From NCBI RefSeq assembly GCF_009720825.1, contig NZ_WNKY01000007.1, positions 124,001-188,000 of the forward strand: a DNA stretch of 64,000 nucleotides, given 5' to 3'. The notes beneath the pieces are model-generated. The model was given only the letters and a program-made list of their open reading frames with translations, made no database searches and was not told the origin of the DNA. Source of the stretch: Duganella radicis. Its GTDB lineage: Bacteria; Pseudomonadota; Gammaproteobacteria; Burkholderiales; Burkholderiaceae_D. This document shows positions 34,502 through 44,361 of the stretch, piece after piece; the stretch's first letter is position 1, and each line of letters opens with the position of its first letter. Both the position numbers and the translations under genes were made by a program.

Positions 34502-35225
34502 GATCGTCGTCAACAACATCCAGAAACAATTCAAGGACCTGCCGGTGGTGGGCGGCGTCAGCCTGGAAGTGAAGGATGGCGAATTCGTCGCCATCGTCGG
34601 TCCATCCGGCTGCGGCAAGTCGACGCTGATGAAGATCATCGCCGGCTTTGAACCGCCGAGCGAAGGCGAAGTGCGCATCGATGGCGCCGTGCGCCATGGT
34701 CCCAGCCCGAAAGGCATCGCCATCTCGCAACACGGCTCCGTGTTCCCGTGGCTGACGGTGCAGCAAAACCTGATGTTCGGCCTGACCGGCGACGGCCACG
34801 GCGACAAGGCCGCGCTGGCGGATCACTACGCGGAGATGGTCGGCCTCAAGGGTTTTGAGAACAGCTATCCGCACGAACTCTCGGGCGGCATGCTGAAACG
34901 GGTGGAGATCGCGCGGGCGCTGGTGGTCAAGCCCGAAATCCTTTACATGGACGAGCCCTTCTCCGCGCTGGACGCGCTGATGAACCTCAAGATGCGCAAC
35001 GAGCTGCTGCGCATCCTCGGCGAAGAGCGCCACACCGTGCTGCTGATCACGCACGATGTGGAAGAAGCCCTGTTCATGGCGGACCGCGTGCTGGTACTGT
35101 CACCGCGTCCGACACGCATCCAGGCCGTGTTTGAGGTCCCGCACCCACATCCGCGCAAGCTCTCCAATCCGGAGCTACAGCAGATGAAGGAGCAGATCCT
35201 GCAAGAGCTGGGCGTTACGGTGTGA
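34491..35225 (+). CDS. ABC transporter ATP-binding protein, SsuB/TauB family
   Basis: 244 residues. Walker A is GPSGCGKST, the Q loop falls in ISQHGSVFPWLTV, the signature is LSGGMLKRVEIARAL (SGGM instead of the common SGGQ), Walker B is ILYMDEPFSALD, and the switch His is in LLITHDVEEAL. It is the last gene of the five-gene operon. Its final 11 bases overlap the end of the convergent hydrolase gene. Confidence 0.93.
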   Translation: MDAKIVVNNIQKQFKDLPVVGGVSLEVKDGEFVAIVGPSGCGKSTLMKIIAGFEPPSEGEVRIDGAVRHGPSPKGIAISQHGSVFPWLTVQQNLMFGLTGDGHGDKAALADHYAEMVGLKGFENSYPHELSGGMLKRVEIARALVVKPEILYMDEPFSALDALMNLKMRNELLRILGEERHTVLLITHDVEEALFMADRVLVLSPRPTRIQAVFEVPHPHPRKLSNPELQQMKEQILQELGVTV

Positions 35226-36141
35226 CCTGCTTCAATACCTCCAGCACGGCGTCGACCACCGCCTCCGGCTTGTCGGCCTGGATCACGTGGCCGGCGCCGG
35301 CCACCACGCGCTGCGTGCTGCGCGTTGATAGTTTGGTGAACTCCTTCTGCACCGCGTAGTTCTCATCCTCGAAGGCTTTATTCAACGCGCTTTGTGGCTG
35401 GCCCGGCACCGCGTACGGGCTGACACCGCGCGTCAGCACCACCAGCGGGATATCGCCAAACGGGCGACGCAGCTTGCGCAGCTGTTCATCACTGGTCGCA
35501 ATGGCCGCATACTCCGCCACGTTGGCCTGCCAGTAGGACAGCTTGGACTCTGACGCTAACAGCGCGGCGCCGAGCTGCGGGCCAAAAGTGTCCAGTGGCT
35601 TACCGATACAGTTGGCCTGCGCCTCGGCATCTTGCGCAAAACCTTTCCGCGCCGCCGCCAGACAGTACTGGCCCTGCCCTTCGACCATCGCGTAGATCTG
35701 CTTGACCTTGCCGTCCGTGACCTTATTCAGGCGTGCCGTCTCGTCTTCGTGCTGTGCCTCGACCAGCACCAAGCCCTTCACATCCGAAGGATGGCGATAC
35801 GCATACACCTGCACATTCGCGCCGCCCAGCGAATTGCCAACCATAATGTACGGCGCTTTTTCGCCAGCCGCCGCCAACAGCTTGTGCAGGTCCGCCGCCA
35901 CGCTCTCGGAAGTATTCGGGGTGGCGGCAGGGTCGCTGAAGCCGAAGCCGGCGCGGTCGAACACGCAGGCGCGCGCGTGCTTCGCAACCTCCGGCTGCAC
36001 GCGATACCACGACCAGCCGGCGTCGCCGGATGGCGCGTCGAACACCACGGTCACCGCCCCGTGGCCGCTGCAATACAAATTCATCTTGCGGCCGCCGCCC
36101 ACGTCGATCAACCGATGCGGCACGGCGAACTCGCCCGCCAT
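35215..36141 (-). CDS. Alpha/beta hydrolase, apparent signal peptide split by a stop codon
   Basis: 308 residues from MAGEFAVPHRLIDVGGGRKM. The nucleophile elbow is GNSLGG (IMVGNSLGGANVQVYAYRH), an oxyanion segment precedes it, and a late GAGHVIQADKPEAV supplies the His. Upstream and in frame, an ATG at 36177 with GGGGAA eight bases before it encodes MFAALALSV, then a TGA at 36148-36150, then WAMAGEF. Read through, this would be a signal peptide cleaved after AMA. The gene may therefore carry a nonsense mutation that strips its export signal. The ATG at 36141 has only a weak ribosome site. Substrate unknown. Confidence 0.75.
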   Translation of the reverse strand: MAGEFAVPHRLIDVGGGRKMNLYCSGHGAVTVVFDAPSGDAGWSWYRVQPEVAKHARACVFDRAGFGFSDPAATPNTSESVAADLHKLLAAAGEKAPYIMVGNSLGGANVQVYAYRHPSDVKGLVLVEAQHEDETARLNKVTDGKVKQIYAMVEGQGQYCLAAARKGFAQDAEAQANCIGKPLDTFGPQLGAALLASESKLSYWQANVAEYAAIATSDEQLRKLRRPFGDIPLVVLTRGVSPYAVPGQPQSALNKAFEDENYAVQKEFTKLSTRSTQRVVAGAGHVIQADKPEAVVDAVLEVLKQVTP

Positions 36142-36239
36142 CGCCCATCACACACTCAAAGCCAATGCAGCAAACATTCTGTCAGTTCCCCAAGCGATGC
36201 AGCGCCACGGCTGCGACCTGCTGATAGTACAATGGATTC

Positions 36240-36938
36240 ATGCAAAAATTGACTTCTGAACTACAAAGACTTTATCTGCTCACCGGCCAGCAATACGGCG
36301 GCCAGGCGATAGACCTGGTCAGCACCGATGGCCTCATGCGCACGCTGGTGATCGACTTCCCCAAGGCGGCCGAGGAACAGCACTGGGCGCGCCTGTGCGA
36401 TGTGGCCAACGCGCTGCAAACGGAACTGGGCTTGCCCGCGCCGGCGGTCAGCGTATCGGGCGGAGAGTGTTACCGACTGTGGCTGTCGCTGGCACGGCCG
36501 ATACCGGAAGCGCAGGCAAAACAATTCCTCGCCTTGCTGCATAAGGCCTACTTTGAAGACGAGCCGATTGACTTCGGCCGCAACCGCGTCGATTTGCCGC
36601 CGGCGCAGAATCGCGCCACCGGCCTGTGGGCGGCCTTCGTCAACCCCGGCATGGGCGGCGCTCTGGCCGAAGATCTTGGACTGGAAATGGCGCCACCGGA
36701 AACCGCGCAGGCGGTCTTCCTGGAGCCCCTGGCCAGCATCACGGAAGAAGAATTCAATCAGGCGCTGGCTACGCTGCGCCGCAAGCACGATGCCGCGCCG
36801 GCGCCCTCACCCGCCACCGCGCCATCAAGCGCTGAGCGGCAAGACCTGCTGCTCCGGGACGCCACGCTGGAAGACATCGTCCGGCACCTGCACGCGATGG
36901 GCATCGAGCCGACCTTCCGCCATGTGCTGAAACACTAG
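36240..36938 (+). CDS. Hypothetical protein, faint primase-polymerase-like motif order
   Basis: 232 residues, MQKLTSELQRLYLLTGQQYG onward. The first 170 residues look globular: RTLVIDFPKA, VSVSGGECYRLWLSLARPI, and QNRATGLWAAFVNP. This order of an acidic strand, an SGG-x-x-x-x-W strand and a later LP-x-Q segment resembles archaeo-eukaryotic primase folds, but the catalytic DxD and His are not convincing. A Pro/Ala linker follows, then a short C-terminal helix pair. Its 3' end overlaps the amidase remnant on the other strand. Function unknown. Confidence 0.6.
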   Translation: MQKLTSELQRLYLLTGQQYGGQAIDLVSTDGLMRTLVIDFPKAAEEQHWARLCDVANALQTELGLPAPAVSVSGGECYRLWLSLARPIPEAQAKQFLALLHKAYFEDEPIDFGRNRVDLPPAQNRATGLWAAFVNPGMGGALAEDLGLEMAPPETAQAVFLEPLASITEEEFNQALATLRRKHDAAPAPSPATAPSSAERQDLLLRDATLEDIVRHLHAMGIEPTFRHVLKH

Positions 36939-37451
36939 CACGTTGATCCCCTTGTCGGCGCCGGAAGCCGGCGTCGAGGTATCAACCAGCAGCGCGCCAT
37001 GCGATTTCAAATCCAGCAGCACCCGCTGGACTGCCCCGTCATGCTGCCGCATGATCGGATCCATGCCCAGAATCGAGGACATGGTCAGGGACGCAAACTC
37101 GCCTTGCGCGAGCTTACCCATGATGACCGCGCCGGCCGCGCGCAACTGGATCGCCAGCGGCTCGGCGCCATCCTTGATCAGCACCGGAATGCCGTGCAGC
37201 GGTCCACGCACACGTTTCAGGTTGCGCTCACGGTCCATGTCCAGCGCGAATTTCAGCGCGTGCGGATGGATCTCGACCGCCTTGCCGCTCAACCGGAGGC
37301 GCGCCAGATATTGTGAAGTCAGCCAATGCGAGGTCAGTTTGCCAACCTCCATCAAGCGCTGCTGCTCGCGGACGCCGGCGTCGAGGATACCGCCAGTGCC
37401 CAGCTGCCGACCCGGCGGATTGCCGAGTTTTACGAAATCCCTGCGATTCAT
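36825..37451 (-). pseudogene. Degenerate amidase remnant
   Basis: A 208-codon open frame that begins like a Tat-exported amidase (MNRRDFVKLG). It keeps the segments KLTSHWLTSQYLARL and GPLHGIPVLIKD, with the catalytic Lys, and AAGAVIMGKLAQGEFASL. Amidase-signature enzymes need about 500 residues and a Gly/Ser-rich GGSSGG loop with two catalytic serines. Here LIKD jumps within a few residues to the AGAVIMGK strand, then directly to sequence resembling the far C-terminal part (QRVLLDLKSHGALLVD). Large internal pieces, including the Ser loop, are gone. The 3' end overlaps the convergent hypothetical gene. It cannot be an active amidase. Confidence 0.75.
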
Positions 37452-37542
37452 GCCATCCCCGTGAGTGGTTTCACTAATGCACCGCGTTTGTTGCGTCGCA
37501 TTAATATATCAGCAGCTTGCAAGTTGCACCACAAAAATAAAC

Positions 37543-37602
37543 AAAAAAAAACACCTGCGGCCATGAGACGGCCTTGGCCGTCTCAGCACGCAGGTGCTTT
37601 TT
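37543..37602 (-). terminator. Terminator downstream of efp
   Basis: Outer arms CACCTGCG (37552-37559) and CGCAGGTG (37589-37596) enclose a perfect inner hairpin, GAGACGGCC with GGCCGTCTC. On the minus strand the stem runs into nine T residues. A T run also follows on the plus strand, so it may act in both directions. Confidence 0.85.
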
Positions 37603-37617
37603 GGGGGGACGGGCTAC

Positions 37618-38193
37618 TTAGCCGCGAACCACTTTCTTGAATTCGTTGGTGCGGGTGTCGATCTCGACGATGTCGTCTTGCGACACGAACAGCGGCACCT
37701 GAATGGTGAACTGTTTCGACTCGATGGCGTTTTCGATCTTGGCTTCCTTGGTCACGTTGCCCGAGGTGTTGCCTTTAACCGCTGGCTCCGAGTAGATGAT
37801 CTGACGCTGGATGGTGGTTGGCAGTTCAACCGAGATCGCCTTGCCGTCGTAGAACACGGCTTCGCATTCCATGCCGTCTTTCAGGTAGTTCAGGGCGTCG
37901 CCCAGGTTTTCTTCTTCGATTTCATACTGCTCGTAGTCGGCATCCATGAACACGTACAGCGGGTCCGCGAAGTACGAGTAGGTTACTGGCTTCTTGTCCA
38001 GAACCACTACGTCGAATTTGTCGTCGCCGCGGAACACGCTCTCGAATGGGGCGTTGGTCAGCAGGTTCTTCATTTTCCATTTGTAGGTGAAGCCCGTGCG
38101 GCTCGAACCGTTGACGTCGGAGCGCAGTACGATGAATGGCTTAGCGTCAACCATGATAATGTTGCCGACACGAATTTCTTTTGCTGGTTTCAT
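37618..38193 (-). CDS. efp: Elongation factor P, arginine-32 type
   Basis: 191 residues starting [20 protein letters not shown]. The modified loop reads [16 protein letters not shown], placing Arg at residue 32 where other bacteria have Lys. EF-P relieves ribosome stalling at polyproline; the R32 type needs rhamnosylation by EarP, whose gene lies directly upstream. All three beta-barrel domains are present (central [20 protein letters not shown]-terminal [19 protein letters not shown]). A terminator follows. Confidence 0.97.
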   Translation of the reverse strand: MKPAKEIRVGNIIMVDAKPFIVLRSDVNGSSRTGFTYKWKMKNLLTNAPFESVFRGDDKFDVVVLDKKPVTYSYFADPLYVFMDADYEQYEIEEENLGDALNYLKDGMECEAVFYDGKAISVELPTTIQRQIIYSEPAVKGNTSGNVTKEAKIENAIESKQFTIQVPLFVSQDDIVEIDTRTNEFKKVVRG

Positions 38194-38306
38194 AGCGATT
38201 CTACTTAATAAAGTGGTTGCGTAAAGATCATCGTCGCCTGACGTTTGATCGAAAAAAAGCGATACAGAGCTAAACCCGGCATTGTACCTGTTTTTTGGCT
38301 GAGCGC

Positions 38307-39431
38307 CTATCTCAGCGTGGCTGCAAACGACAGCATATTGGTGGCCAAGTCGCCGTGCGCCAGCATTTGCTGTTGCCACTCGGCGGCGCGGGCGGTGGCG
38401 GCATCGGCTTCGGCCGCCAACGCCGCCCACGACGCAGTCCAGCTATCGGCCTCGCCCGGCGTGGGGGCGCCATTCCAGCGCAGCGAGAAATCGGCCAGTC
38501 CCGGCAGATCTGCCGCGTAGCGTTGCAGGAAGGCGCGCAGCTTTTTGTGATGCAGGTTCTCGTCCTGCGGGTAGATATGCCAGATGAAGGGCTTGCCGGC
38601 CCACTGCGCGCGCACGAAGGAGTCCTCGCCGCGCACAAAGTTCAGGTCGCAGGCCCAGAGCAGCTTGTCGTAGTCGGGCTGGGGCACGAAGGGCAGCACG
38701 CGCACCGTCAGCGCGCCCTGCGTGGCCACGCCGGCGCCACCGGTGAACGCCTGCACCGCGTCGGCCGCCACGCCCTCCGGCACCAGGCAGGTGATGGGCT
38801 GCCCGCTGTTCTGCCACACCTCGAACAAGGCCGATACCGGCGCATGCGGATAACAGAACAAGGACAGCTTGCGCGAAGTGATCTCGGCCGGCGTCAGCCC
38901 CAGCTGCGACAGGAAGGCCGACGGCTCGAACTGCGCGCGCTGCCGCTCCAGCCCGGCCTCGCGCAGCAGGCCGCCGGTTTGCGCGGTAAAGCCGGGGAAG
39001 AAGAAGTACTTGGTCATCGCGCGCGGCTGCATCGACGGCAGGCGATGGCAGCCTTCCACCCACTCCTCCGCCGTCAAGCCCTCCAGATTGAACCACACCG
39101 GGCGCGGCTCGCGCTGGGCCATGGCGTCGATGTAGCCCGGCGGGATGTCGACCGCGAAGAACTCGATCACGATGTCGGCCACCTCGGCCGGCGTGTAGAC
39201 GCCGTCCTGGTCGCGCCAGTGCCGCACCGTCACGCCGTCCACCTGCTGGCGGTCGGCGGCCACGTCCACCTGCGGGCAGATGCGCTTGAAGCTGGCCAGG
39301 TCGTCCACGAACAAGGTCACCGCCAGCCCATGCTCGTGCGCCAGCTGTTTGGCCAGACGCCAGCAAATACCGATATCGCCGTAGTTGTCGACGACGCGGC
39401 AGAACAAATCGAGGCGGCGGAAAGGGGTCAT
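38307..39431 (-). CDS. earP: EF-P arginine rhamnosyltransferase EarP
   Basis: 374 residues. EarP is a GT-B glycosyltransferase that transfers rhamnose from dTDP-rhamnose to Arg32 of EF-P. The N-terminal catalytic region shows [19 protein letters not shown], with the conserved Asp pair. The C-terminal nucleotide-sugar site has [20 protein letters not shown] and [13 protein letters not shown]. It precedes efp by 113 bases on the same strand, and the R32-type EF-P next door confirms the pairing. Confidence 0.96.
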   Translation of the reverse strand: MTPFRRLDLFCRVVDNYGDIGICWRLAKQLAHEHGLAVTLFVDDLASFKRICPQVDVAADRQQVDGVTVRHWRDQDGVYTPAEVADIVIEFFAVDIPPGYIDAMAQREPRPVWFNLEGLTAEEWVEGCHRLPSMQPRAMTKYFFFPGFTAQTGGLLREAGLERQRAQFEPSAFLSQLGLTPAEITSRKLSLFCYPHAPVSALFEVWQNSGQPITCLVPEGVAADAVQAFTGGAGVATQGALTVRVLPFVPQPDYDKLLWACDLNFVRGEDSFVRAQWAGKPFIWHIYPQDENLHHKKLRAFLQRYAADLPGLADFSLRWNGAPTPGEADSWTASWAALAAEADAATARAAEWQQQMLAHGDLATNMLSFAATLR

Positions 39432-39577
39432 GGCAAGCGAGCTGAAAAATCGAGGCTGGATGATACCTGATTAACGCGCGGCGGCAACCAAGAATACCAA
39501 AACTTCCCGGGGGGCTGTCAGTCCAATCCTACCAGCGCGGCCCACCGGCCCGCTGTCACTTACAACAAGGAGATGTC

Positions 39578-40471
39578 ATGAATGAATTTTATGGACAACC
39601 ACTCATCCCTCAACAATACGGCGGCCTGGCGCCACAAGGCTTTCTTGGCGGCCTGCTGGGCGCGCCACTGGGCGGCCTGATCGGACGCGGCATCGGCGGC
39701 CTGTTCGGCAATGCCAATCTTGGCCGCCAGATCGGCCAGGCGGCCGGCGGCATTGGCGGCAGCCTGCTGCCGTTTGGCGTCGATCCCGTCACGGCCGCCT
39801 ACGCGCAGCAACAACAGCAACAGCAACTGCTGCAACAGGCGCAAATGGGCCAGCTGGCGCCACAAGGCTGGTTCGGCAACATCATCAAGAGCGTGGGTGC
39901 GCCGCTGGGCAGCGCGATCGGCGGCGCCTTTGGCAACGCCGGCCTGGGCGGCACCATCGGCGGCATCGCCGGCCAGCTGGGCGGCATGCTGCCGTTCGGC
40001 CTCGACCCGGTGACGGCCGCCTATGCGCAGCAAGGGCTGGCGCCGCAAAGCCTGTTTGGCGACCTGTGGCGCAAGAACCATCCCTACACCAGCGTCTACA
40101 ACCCCTTCATTCCGCAACAGCCCAACCTGCTGCCGTTCGGCGCGGACCCGGTGACGGCCGCCTACGCGCAACAAGCGCAACAGGAAGCGCTGGCGCAGCA
40201 AATGCAGGAACAGGGCCTGGCGCCGCAAGGCTGGTTCGGCAACATCATCAAGAGCGTGGGACGTCCGCTGGGCGGCTTGATCGGCGGCGCCTTCGGTAAC
40301 TCCGGCCTGGGCGGCACCATCGGCGGCATCGCCGGTCAGCTGGGCGGCATGCTGCCGTTTGGCATGGACCCGGTCAGCGCCGCCTACGCACAACAACAGG
40401 CACAACTGGCGCAACTGGCCGCGCAGCAGGGCAACACCGCCATGTATGGCGGTCAGCAAACCCTGCACTGA
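39578..40471 (+). CDS. Glycine-zipper repeat protein of unknown function
   Basis: 297 residues with a strong AAGGAG site. The protein is four imperfect repeats, each opening LAPQ and closing LLPFG (or MLPFG), a variable residue, then DPV[TS]AAYAQQ. Repeats 1, 2 and 4 contain a glycine-zipper core such as GGLIGGAFGNSGLGGTIGG, able to pack as membrane or fibril helices. Repeat 3 replaces the zipper with a Pro/Tyr/Asn-rich stretch. Poly-Gln linkers separate repeats 1 and 2. There is no signal peptide. Glycine-zipper repeats occur in some contact-dependent bacteriocins and amyloid-like proteins, which is only an analogy. It heads a cluster with a propeptide-like protein and a subtilase, and may be the substrate of that protease. 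Confidence 0.8.
   Translation: MNEFYGQPLIPQQYGGLAPQGFLGGLLGAPLGGLIGRGIGGLFGNANLGRQIGQAAGGIGGSLLPFGVDPVTAAYAQQQQQQQLLQQAQMGQLAPQGWFGNIIKSVGAPLGSAIGGAFGNAGLGGTIGGIAGQLGGMLPFGLDPVTAAYAQQGLAPQSLFGDLWRKNHPYTSVYNPFIPQQPNLLPFGADPVTAAYAQQAQQEALAQQMQEQGLAPQGWFGNIIKSVGRPLGGLIGGAFGNSGLGGTIGGIAGQLGGMLPFGMDPVSAAYAQQQAQLAQLAAQQGNTAMYGGQQTLH
39626..40440 (+). repeat. Four in-frame repeats inside the glycine-zipper gene
   Basis: Repeat units begin at 39626, 39854, 40037 and 40217 (the LAPQ codons), giving periods of 228, 183 and 180 bases. Units 2 and 4 are the closest pair, both encoding GWFGNIIKSVG and GTIGGIAGQLGGMLPFG. Confidence 0.85.
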
Positions 40472-40487
40472 CACAGTCCGCCACCCT

Positions 40488-40517
40488 GCCCTCCGGTGGC
40501 CGCGGCCGCCGGAGGGC
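40488..40517 (+). promoter_or_regulatory. GC-rich intergenic hairpin without T-tract
   Basis: GCCCTCCGGTGGC pairs with GGCCGCCGGAGGGC around a three-base loop, between the zipper gene and the propeptide-like gene. With no T run it is unlikely to terminate transcription. It could stabilise the upstream mRNA and uncouple expression of the two parts. Confidence 0.6.
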
Positions 40518-40538
40518 GCTGCCTTGAGGAGAATCTTT

Positions 40539-40850
40539 ATGCCCAACACGCCCAGCACTTCCGGCCCGCCGCAGCCCCTGTCCGACAAGGCGCGCTTCCT
40601 GGTCCACGCCGCGCGCGGCGCGCCGCTGAACGATTTCCTGGCGGTGGCCGCCACCGACGACGACATCACGGTACTCGACGTCATCGGTCCGCGCGAACGG
40701 CCGCACACGGCGGTGGTGGAAATCACGCCGGCCAAGGCACAGCTGCTGGAACAGCATTTCCGCCAGACCGGCACCCCCACGCATCAACTCACGATCGAGC
40801 CGGACAGGCCGCTGACCATGTTCGGCGACGGTCCGCTCGATCCCTTTTGA
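40539..40850 (+). CDS. Stand-alone subtilase propeptide-like protein (putative inhibitor)
   Basis: 103 residues from MPNTPSTSGPPQPLSDKA; GGAG precedes the ATG. Its body aligns with the N-terminal pre-catalytic region of the subtilase encoded immediately downstream: DDDITVLDVIGP (residues 40-51) with SSDIEVVDKVGP (92-103), VVEITPAKAQLLEQ with LVARMTEQKATTLHQQ, and LTIEPDRPLTMF with LLVEHDQPLNLM. Subtilase propeptides of the I9 type fold and inhibit their protease, and free-standing copies act as inhibitors. I infer this protein is a chaperone or inhibitor in trans. There is no signal peptide. It is 10 bases from the subtilase gene. Confidence 0.7.
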   Translation: MPNTPSTSGPPQPLSDKARFLVHAARGAPLNDFLAVAATDDDITVLDVIGPRERPHTAVVEITPAKAQLLEQHFRQTGTPTHQLTIEPDRPLTMFGDGPLDPF

Positions 40851-40860
40851 AAGGAAGATC

Positions 40861-42723
<1,863 letters not shown>

Positions 42724-42732
42724 GGCCGGAAA

Positions 42733-42763
42733 TGCAAAAAGCCGCACAAGGCGGCTTTTTGCA
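42733..42763. terminator. Bidirectional terminator between subtilase and tRNA-Glu
   Basis: TGCAAAAAGCCGC and GCGGCTTTTTGCA are perfect 13-base inverted repeats around ACAAG. Five Ts lie at the end of the stem on either strand, so it can end both the subtilase transcript and the leftward tRNA transcript. Confidence 0.85.
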
Positions 42764-42768
42764 TGATT

Positions 42769-42844
42769 TGGCGTCCCCACGGGGATTCGAACCCCGGTAC
42801 TCACCGTGAAAGGGTGATGTCCTAGGCCTCTAGACGATGGGGAC
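42769..42844 (-). tRNA. tRNA-Glu (TTC), distal copy
   Basis: 76 nt on the minus strand with encoded CCA. The acceptor GTCCCCA pairs with TGGGGAC, the anticodon loop is CTTTCAC (anticodon TTC), and the T arm contains TTCGAAT. It is identical to the copy 36 bases upstream and is probably cotranscribed with it. Confidence 0.97.
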
Positions 42845-42880
42845 AGAAAGCTGTCCGTACTGGCCTTTGGAAATGTCTTT

Positions 42881-42956
42881 TGGCGTCCCCACGGGGATTC
42901 GAACCCCGGTACTCACCGTGAAAGGGTGATGTCCTAGGCCTCTAGACGATGGGGAC
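42881..42956 (-). tRNA. tRNA-Glu (TTC), proximal copy
   Basis: Identical in all 76 positions to the neighbouring tRNA-Glu, including the encoded CCA. The promoter lies just upstream. The two copies are separated by 36 bases that can form a short hairpin with the tRNA 5' end. Confidence 0.97.
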
Positions 42957-42971
42957 ATTTCCAAGGCGCGT

Positions 42972-43000
42972 ATTATGGCAGCGTCGTTCCCCGAACGCAA
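42972..43000 (-). promoter_or_regulatory. Promoter of the tandem tRNA-Glu genes
   Basis: On the minus strand TTGCGT (42995-43000), a 17-base spacer and CATAAT (42972-42977) lie about 15 bases before the first tRNA. The -35 resembles that of tRNA-fMet in this window. Confidence 0.6.
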
Positions 43001-43090
43001 TAGCAAACCCTTGTTTTTGCTGAAAAATCACAGCAAGATTGGCAGCTCTACAACACTCCCCGGCCTGACCGGCGGGACCTCCGGCCCATA

Positions 43091-44290
43091 TCAGCCAGCC
43101 TTGCCGTCGATCCGGGCGGCGCACAGGTAAGGCAAGTAGACCGCCACGTACGCCAGGAAGGCGACCGTCCAGCACACGCCGCTGACAGCCAGCAGCAGCG
43201 GCTGCGCCCCCAGGTCCAGCGCCGCCGCCACCCGCGCCACCGCGCTCGCCTGGATCAGCACGAACATCGCGCGTTCGCCGCCGCCCGCCTTCAGCATCCG
43301 GCCGGTGTGGCCCAGCGCGGTGCGGGTGATCATGCCCAGTATCAGGCCGGCCATGGAGCCGACCGTCAGCGCATGGAAGCCGGCGCTGCTGCCCAGCAGC
43401 TGGCAGCGCGCCAGCGCCAGCAGCACCAGGCCGGCCGCGATCCACGCATACGACAGGTGCATGATCCATAACAGCGGCACCTGCAGCGTGCGCAGGGCCT
43501 GCCAGCGCCACAGCCGCAGCAGGATCAGCGCGGCCGCCACCAGCGCCAACGGCGCGAACAGCCAGGCCGGCGCGCCGGCGATCCATCCCAGCGCGGCGGC
43601 GGCCAGCGTTCCCAGCGACCAGCGGTCCAGCCCGGCCTGCACCAGCGGGGTGGTGCCGGGCGCGCCGTTGCGGGTAAACATGGGGATCACGCGGGTGCCG
43701 ATCGCCGCCTCCATCATCACGATCACCAGTACCGCGGCCTGTGCCGGCGCGCCCGGCGCGATGGCGATCCAGCCCTGCGAGGCGGCATGGAAGGCCGCAT
43801 TGGCCAGCGCCAGCAATCCCAGCAGACCGACCAGGAAGTAATTGCGGCGGTTCCCGGCCTGGCGCATCACGCGCCACAGCGGCCAGGTCGCCGCCGGCAG
43901 GAACAGCAGGTCGACGGCGATGGCCAGCGGTGGCGGCGCCAGCAGCATGGCCAGGCGTCCCGCCAGCCACAGCGCGACCAGCGCGCGCAAATGGGCGCCG
44001 GTCGGCGTCCACAGGCCGGTCCAGTTATAGCCGGCGGTGTACAGGAAGCCCACCACCACCGCCACCGCCATGCCGAACACCATCTCGTGCACATGCCAGC
44101 CAAAGCCCAGGTGCAAGACCTCGCCCAGGTGCGCCGGCAGCCAGCCCAGGTATTGCGCCAGCCACAGCGGCACGGCCAGCGCGGCGAACGCGGCGGCGCC
44201 AAGGTAGAAAGGACGGAAGCCCAGGCGCCACAAGGGGCGGCTGGCGCCGGCCGTCATGCGTGCGGGTTCCTCGATGCGTAACAGGGTCAT
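43091..44290 (-). CDS. nnrS: NnrS family membrane heme-copper protein
   Basis: 399 residues with about twelve membrane spans; GGAG lies six bases before the ATG at 44290. NnrS proteins bind heme and copper and protect cells from nitrosative stress, mainly by limiting damage to iron pools. Family features include RPFYLGAAAFAAL near the start, HLGFGWHVHEMVFGMAVAVVVGF with paired His, TRVIPMFTRNGAPG, and the late HALTVGSMAGLILGMITRTALGHTGR. It is divergent from the HMA-like gene, with a 166-base intergenic region holding an NO-type box. Confidence 0.93.
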   Translation of the reverse strand: MTLLRIEEPARMTAGASRPLWRLGFRPFYLGAAAFAALAVPLWLAQYLGWLPAHLGEVLHLGFGWHVHEMVFGMAVAVVVGFLYTAGYNWTGLWTPTGAHLRALVALWLAGRLAMLLAPPPLAIAVDLLFLPAATWPLWRVMRQAGNRRNYFLVGLLGLLALANAAFHAASQGWIAIAPGAPAQAAVLVIVMMEAAIGTRVIPMFTRNGAPGTTPLVQAGLDRWSLGTLAAAALGWIAGAPAWLFAPLALVAAALILLRLWRWQALRTLQVPLLWIMHLSYAWIAAGLVLLALARCQLLGSSAGFHALTVGSMAGLILGMITRTALGHTGRMLKAGGGERAMFVLIQASAVARVAAALDLGAQPLLLAVSGVCWTVAFLAYVAVYLPYLCAARIDGKAG

Positions 44291-44361
44291 GATCAACTCC
44301 CATGGATAGATGGCTGCATTGTCCCCCCGCTACCGGGCGGCGTGAAGAGGTATCCCCGATA

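Noticed and set aside
42769-42956. Tandem identical 76-base units as attachment sites or a CRISPR-like repeat
   Set aside because: Both fold as complete tRNA-Glu genes with CCA. There are only two copies, with one 36-base spacer and no cas genes.
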